NCBI GenBank assembly: GCA_012295275.1
Contig: CM022665.1
Span: 23,521,946-23,585,945 of the forward strand
Direction of reading: 5' to 3'
DNA: 64,000 bases
Source: Chrysomallon squamiferum
Taxonomy: Eukaryota; Mollusca; Gastropoda; Neomphalida; Peltospiridae
Shown: in pieces, positions 48,240 through 64,000 of the stretch
How the letters are laid out: every line of letters starts with the position of its first letter
How positions within the stretch are numbered: position 1 is the first letter of the stretch
Notes under the pieces: generated by a model
What the model saw: only the letters and a program-made list of their open reading frames with translations
What the model was told of the DNA's origin: nothing
Database searches by the model: none
Program-made: the position numbers and the translations under genes

Positions 48240-51200
48240 AAGTTCAGCTGAAGTTTTAAAACACTAGAAAATCGTGCAGCAGGCATGTTTAGACATTTAA
48301 AGAGGGGTTGGAAATATTAAAACAGGAGATTTGGTATTCGGTTGATTGATTTTAAATAAAATCACGCTCACAGTAAGTAAATAACAATAACAACAGATAA
48401 AACGTAGGTGGTATTTGAAACACTAACACTACTAAATATTAGATAAATTAGCACTAACCTTTCTTTTTTCTTCTTTTCTTTTGAGTCTACATTATTTAGG
48501 TAAAATTAACGAAATAGATTTTTAACTGCGCTGTTGACATTTGAAATTTTTTTTTTTTTTTTTTTTTTTGGGGGGGGGTTCGGAAACAGTTATAAAATAA
48601 TGTTGATAAACTTTAAACTCTATCTTAAATAACGCTGATTAATAATTTTAACTAGAAATATTAGATTAGAACAAAAATTCATAGCGTTTTTGTTCTTGTA
48701 TTTTTTTGGGGGTGGGTTGTGTTTTTTTTTTTTTTTTGAAATTTAAAGACAGTATTTAGATATTTGTACATATGCACCATTTTGTTCATCTTTCGGAATA
48801 TGTAAATATATTTTAATCATACGTGAAACAAAATTACTTGTTCCAGCGCCACCTATTGAAAAAACGCAATGAACTTTGGTTCCGGCCTGCTATTTTAACT
48901 TCTGGATGTAAAAGTTGTACGAATGTTCGGACAACAAATAGTTTGAATAATGAACGGCTTTTCTGAAGCAAAATAAATTCGTTTAACGAAAGAAAGTTTG
49001 AATAACGGATAGCTGGGACAAAGTCGGACCTTGTTGTAATAAAAATAAAAATAAATAAATGAATAACTATTTTAGTTAGGTTTTATCATAAAAAAAAAAA
49101 AACTAGTAATAATAATAATAATAAATAAATAAATACTATACTGTATAAATCAACAGAAATTAAAATTTAGATAAATATACTATACGGTGTTATAATTTCT
49201 TCTTACTATGCCTAAACATGTGATTCTTTTGCTTATTTTTGCACATGCGCATAACTGGCTTGGAGCACCCACAGTGTGCCCAAGTCTCCACCCTGTACCA
49301 AATTTTGTGTCGGAAGATTTAATCTTATTGTGCTATATGTATGTACACAAATTTCACGCTTGACTAGAAAAATAGGGAGAAATGAGGTTTTGTAAACGCG
49401 AAATGAGACAACACGACCAAGCCATAAGATTTGAACATCTGCGTGTATATATCGATATTCTGTTTCTAGAAAGGGCCTTTATACTGATTTATACCATAAG
49501 TGATAAAGTGATTCTTATGTTTGTTTACGATTACTTGTAGCATTTTCCCTCGAGTCTCGGACCTCTACTTACCTTGGTTTGTTAATCGTAATGTTTGGTG
49601 TACATGTAATTGTGTAGTCATTTATCATGTTCATCTCAACCAATTTCATTTGTATGCAAGTTTAAAAGAACTGTGTTTATTGAAAACCTTTAATTGCAAC
49701 AGTAAAACAATGCATTTTTGCAGCTATTCACACAGTCTCTCTAGTACTCGTTTGTAGAAACAAAATCTGTATCAGTTAATTGAATGGCATAAGAAGATCT
49801 GTGTTTATTGTCATTAAAAATTTGAGGCTTGCAGAGAAACAAAGATGATTTATTAAGTTTATGTTTGAAAACGATCATTATAACGTTATTTTTGTTTGTC
49901 ATTTATATATTCAGTCCTTTGTGTTTATAAAACTGTACGTAACAGATGAAGAATAGAAGTATAAAAACGTGTTTTTCCTCAGTGATTTATTAAATTATAT
50001 AATCTGATGGGAATAACGGAACATAAATGCACAGGTTATAAAATATTTAAAAACAGATTAATTAATAAATATGGCTTAGTGCTAGGTCTGTACAGTGTCA
50101 GGGATAGAGACACAAGCCCTCCAGTGCAAAAAAACATAGGCGGACAAAACCCCTCCCACTAGAAACACAAGGTAGGACAAAAGCGCCCCATAGCTAAAAA
50201 CAGCACAATTCTTGTTTCCACGGGTGTCAGTCACTTCTGAACTTCAACCAATCAAAGCGCGCTATTTCCACACACCCATAATGTTTTATTTTCCGTGTTT
50301 TTATTGTGATCGTTGTTTAGTTCAGTTGTTCAGCAAGCATTAATAAGTCCTTTGTTAGACGGCGTTATTCATAGGCACACTGGTGAAGCGATGTGTTTGT
50401 GGGGGGGGGGGGTATGCAAACTGGAAGAACGGTACGAAAGTGGACAACATTTAACAACACGAGAAAAATGTTTACATTCCAGTTAAATATTAATTTCACA
50501 ATAACATGAAATTAGTTTAAGCAAAATATTATCAATTCTGTGTTTTATTATATTGATTAAAATATACATGTACATTTTATATTCAGTTTATTGTTTATTA
50601 TTTATGTCTCTACATTTTCAGAGTATACTATTATAGACTTTTAATGCAACTTTACAATATGCAAAGAACTTGCAGAACATACTGAAATCTTCGAGAAATA
50701 CAATGAAAATCTCAGAGGGGATGCCAATTTCAAAATGAATAGATATAATTACAATAGGTATACTGCCTTTAGTATTAAAGAACAAATCAACATTACAAGT
50801 CTTAGTTCTTCTCTGTGTCCAACTGACACAGTACAGACTTTTTTTTTCTGACTTCTGCTGTTGTCTTTCCACCACAACATGGCTCCTTGGTATTGGATTT
50901 ATTTTCATCCGTCTCGGAATGCTCGCAAACTCTGCTTTTCGGGGACTGATGTTAAATTAAGCAGCTTGAATCCTTATAAGGTTTCTAAGAGCCCAATAAT
51001 GTGTGAGCAGTGGCCACTTAGCCTGGAAGTAAAAAAAAAAAATATTTATAAACAAGGACACCTGTTGTTTTCAAATAATAATACTATACACAGTTGATAT
51101 CTAGCTATATATGAATTACCTAAATATGAATAATATACATGCCCACACACAGCCACTGAACAGAAGAGAAGAAGAAAGAAATGATTTATTTCATGACACG

Positions 51201-51240
51201 CTCAACATATTTTATTTACGGTTTTGTGGTGTAGGACATG
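48240..51240. other. Intergenic between orphan exon and SINE-like repeat, no gene recognised
   Basis: Contains poly-T and poly-G runs (48549-48590, 50400-50412), (TAA)n at 49109-49130 and short open frames at 49521-49757 (+) and 50618-50908 (-). None shows a motif I recognise. Confidence 0.5.
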
Positions 51241-51395
51241 TGGTTAAGGACCAAATTATATTGAGATAGGAAACCCGCTGTTGCCACTTCATGGGCTACA
51301 ATTTTTGATTAGCAGTACAATCCCATAGTCAGGCTAGTATATACCAGTAATGGTGCACTGGTTGGAACAAGAAATGGTCCAATGGACCCACAGAC
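51241..51395 (+). mobile_element. SINE-like dispersed repeat, second diverged copy
   Basis: Contains aggaaacccgctg, gattagcagtac, gtgcactggttggaac and ccaatggaccca, matching in order the repeat at 12371-12700. It lies about 170 bases downstream of the MULE relic's 3' end. Confidence 0.5.
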
Positions 51396-51560
51396 AGTGT
51401 TAAAAAAAACAAAAAACTATGTGTTGTGTGCGTGTGTGATGCATGCCACCAAAACTGATTGTGAGGTGAACTCAAACTAAACAGTTGGGCGATCTATTGT
51501 AAACGTTCAGCTATTATGAATAGTCTTGACACTGCAGCTTTAAGGCACGTGTGTCATTTG

Positions 51561-52325
51561 TTATATTCTGGTTTGTTCACCCCGCTGATGTTGAAGAATG
51601 AGGGTGAAAACCAGTGCCTGACATTTACGTAGACTCTCGATAGCTGTCCACAAAGAAGGGCGCTGAAGGCCAACCAGCCTCTGGAATCTAATGTTCCATG
51701 TCTCACAGATGTTAGTTCTGTAACCATCTGCAAAAGAGGTGTAATCTATGTTCCAGAGACCTGGTGGAAATATAAACATTAACTGACGAATATGCATCTT
51801 AGCTGCACCTTCTCACTGAGCTCATCGGAATGTCCCATTCACATGGATCTGATCAAAATAATTTAAAAGTTCCTCAAAATCTCCAATATCAGGGATGTTG
51901 TCACGGAGGAAAGTCACACCATCCTTCACTTGGACCAGAGGTTGAAAGGCCAGATCACCTATCGACCCTGCAGACATTTTGACATCCCTCTCAGATTGAT
52001 ACAGTTTAGATAGTCTTGTATCGTTCTGTGTGTACCCTGGCAAAAATGGTAGAAACATCCCTGTGTCCTCACGTGTGCCCCAGTACAAAGTAACCATTAC
52101 TTCTGGATCTGGATACAAACTATATTTACCACACCTGTCCAGTAGACACTGAGGCAGCAACTCCTTATAGACTGATTGATGTTTACCACACATCAAAGCA
52201 TATTCTCAAGAAAGTACTGATGTTCCAGTTCAGCACGAATCACATACACTTGGGTGTAGATGTTTGATGCAATCTTCAATTTGCCATCCACATACCAGGT
52301 CCTAAAGCGTGCCAATAATCGAAGT
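51561..52325 (-). pseudogene. MULE-type transposase relic
   Basis: Minus-strand pieces in order: RFRTWYVDG near 52300, LMCGKHQSVYKELL from 52199, an open frame to 51822 with FLRDNIPD and LNYFDQIHVNGTFR, then a shifted frame (51561-51797) with FPPGLWNIDY and QRLVGLQRPSLWTAIESL. This order matches MULE-domain transposases and related FLYWCH/MULE proteins. Frameshifts separate the pieces, and no terminal repeats were identified. Antisense plus-strand frames here are shadows. Confidence 0.65.
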
Positions 52326-53185
52326 CCTTGCTCATAGCAAACACCGTCACACTGTTGCTGACATAAGGTCCACTGCCATGGGTAAGGAAGGTCTATGCAT
52401 CACCCTTATTACCAGTATTGGCCCATTCACCATCAATCACCAAATCGTATGGTTTGCAGACTCAGGAAGAAGCGTTCCACGTTTCTGTTGATGGAACAAC
52501 ACATAATTCTAAAACTTTGAAATACCTAAAACAACAATAATGTTCGAGAAGTTACTTTAGAAATACAGTAAAAAAGTAACTAATTACTAAAAACAACACA
52601 TAATTTAAAATTTATAACTCTGGCCGAGAACAAGAAATGCATTTGGTTGAGAATATATAATGTTACGTAATATGTAATTCCAAGGGCGGAATTATGCTTT
52701 AGGTAATGGGGTGAGGTGTGTGGCTTGTCCGAAACAATATGTAAATGTTTATAATTTGAAATTATAAATCTTACAGTGTTTCTCTATTCACTATTCTTGG
52801 CATTGCTATCTCTTCGCCGATGCTTGCCATCGACTGCGTCAGCAAACCAAACTGCTAAGCTGGCATCCATTTCTGCTCGAATATCATTCATGTATTTTAG
52901 CCTCGGGTAGGGGCAGCTCTATGCATCGAGGAAACCCCCTATTATCCGCCACTGAATTCAATGGTTTGCTTTGGCATTATGTCCTGGCACATGTTTGATT
53001 TAGCTCACCGAGATATTTCCAGTTAGTGTAGGATAATGCGACGGTCATCTGTGTGGATAAAAATCGAGTGAGACTGAGTTTATAATGCGAATGAGATCTG
53101 TCTTTTCGTTGGTGTTAGCACTCATAAAAATCACGTTATTCTTAATAATGTGATATTGTACACTAAAGGATATTTACCGCCCAGA
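52326..53185. other. Upstream region of copy C exon 1, nothing recognised
   Basis: No coding signal or known repeat seen. The core promoter of copy C probably lies near the right end, but no clear motif stands out. Confidence 0.4.
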
Positions 53186-63342
<10,157 letters not shown>

Positions 63343-64000
63343 GTAAGAAAATAAATTTTAAAAGACACTATCTATTAGCAGCAAAGAATATCTTATATTC
63401 TACACCTTCCCACAAACAGTTTTAAACATGCCAGTTATAAGAGATTGGTTTTAACAGGCAATAAATTAAAGGACACCCTGAGAACGAATGATTTTGTTGT
63501 ATAATGGCAACATTCCATAAGCAAGTTTTTGTATAGTTCAGTAAAATAAACAAAAATATGTAGCAACACTAAAGAGTTTGTTGAATATTGCATGTTAGTA
63601 ATTAGCCATGTTTGTAGTAAAGTTATGTGTAATGATGATATTAATAATAATAAAAATAGTAATATATATGCATAGTAATAGTAATAATAATATAAAATAA
63701 TAATGATAATAAAATAGTTTTAAGCAATTTAGCTGTTTCAGTAAATTCTTCGGATAATCATGGATTTTGTTTTTCAGCCAAGGATTTGCAGTTATATTTT
63801 GTTTCATTAATGACTAAACACTTCATGGGGAAAATGTTATATACATATTATCAAAATAATTAATACAGTATTATGAGAAGATCATATTTTCTCCAAAGTA
63901 ATAAAAATTTACTTTTGTATCATAATATGTTAAACACCAAATCTTTTTTTCTGTTTATTCGAAATATATGTATGCACTAGTGAAATGTAAGTTTGTTCTG

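Noticed and set aside
63343-64000. A possible exon 18 of copy C near the right edge
   Set aside because: No sequence resembling RGQIIGG was found; the window ends inside intron 17.

Overview
This is an AT-rich animal nuclear DNA window with long introns and many (TAA)n, (CA)n and (GA)n tracts. Two copies of a SINE-like dispersed repeat look like a family common in mollusc genomes, so a mollusc or other lophotrochozoan is my best guess; that part is inference. There is no prokaryotic gene organisation. I saw no tRNA or rRNA gene, but no scan could be run.

The window holds a cluster of three xanthine dehydrogenase (XDH) family genes. Copy A (minus strand, ATG at 13855) shows exons 1-25 and runs off the left edge. 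Copy B (minus strand, 45821 to 24180) is complete: 35 coding exons that join in frame to 1333 codons plus a stop. Copy C (plus strand, ATG at 53186) shows exons 1-17 and runs off the right edge. A and B are in tandem; B and C are head to head, about 7.4 kb apart. Intron positions and phases agree in all three. The encoded enzyme has the usual order: two [2Fe-2S] domains, a FAD domain with a YRKT motif, and a molybdopterin domain. All redox-centre Cys ligands are present in every copy.

The copies are a patchwork. Long stretches, introns included, are nearly identical between A and B or between B and C, while blocks in between are strongly diverged, as expected from repeated gene conversion. 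A diverged block (exons 20-23) carries an active-site change: the catalytic-pocket Glu of XDH is kept in B (Glu806) but is Tyr801 in A. Introns 2 and 3 look like U12-type (minor spliceosome) introns in all copies. In copy B intron 2 has switched from GT-AG to AT-AC, with donor and acceptor both changed.

Between A and B (13.9-24.2 kb) lie a broken Ty3/gypsy element with integrase upstream of RT-RNase H (Gmr1-like order), direct repeats flanking it, a second copy of the A upstream flank, a repeat related to one in a B intron, and microsatellites. Between B and C (45.8-53.2 kb) lie a gypsy gag relic, an orphan XDH first exon on the plus strand, a SINE-like repeat and a broken MULE-type transposase. 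Copy C intron 9 carries a Tigger/pogo-like fragment absent from B. Copy B intron 18 contains an array of about 14 units derived from the exon 18 splice-donor region.
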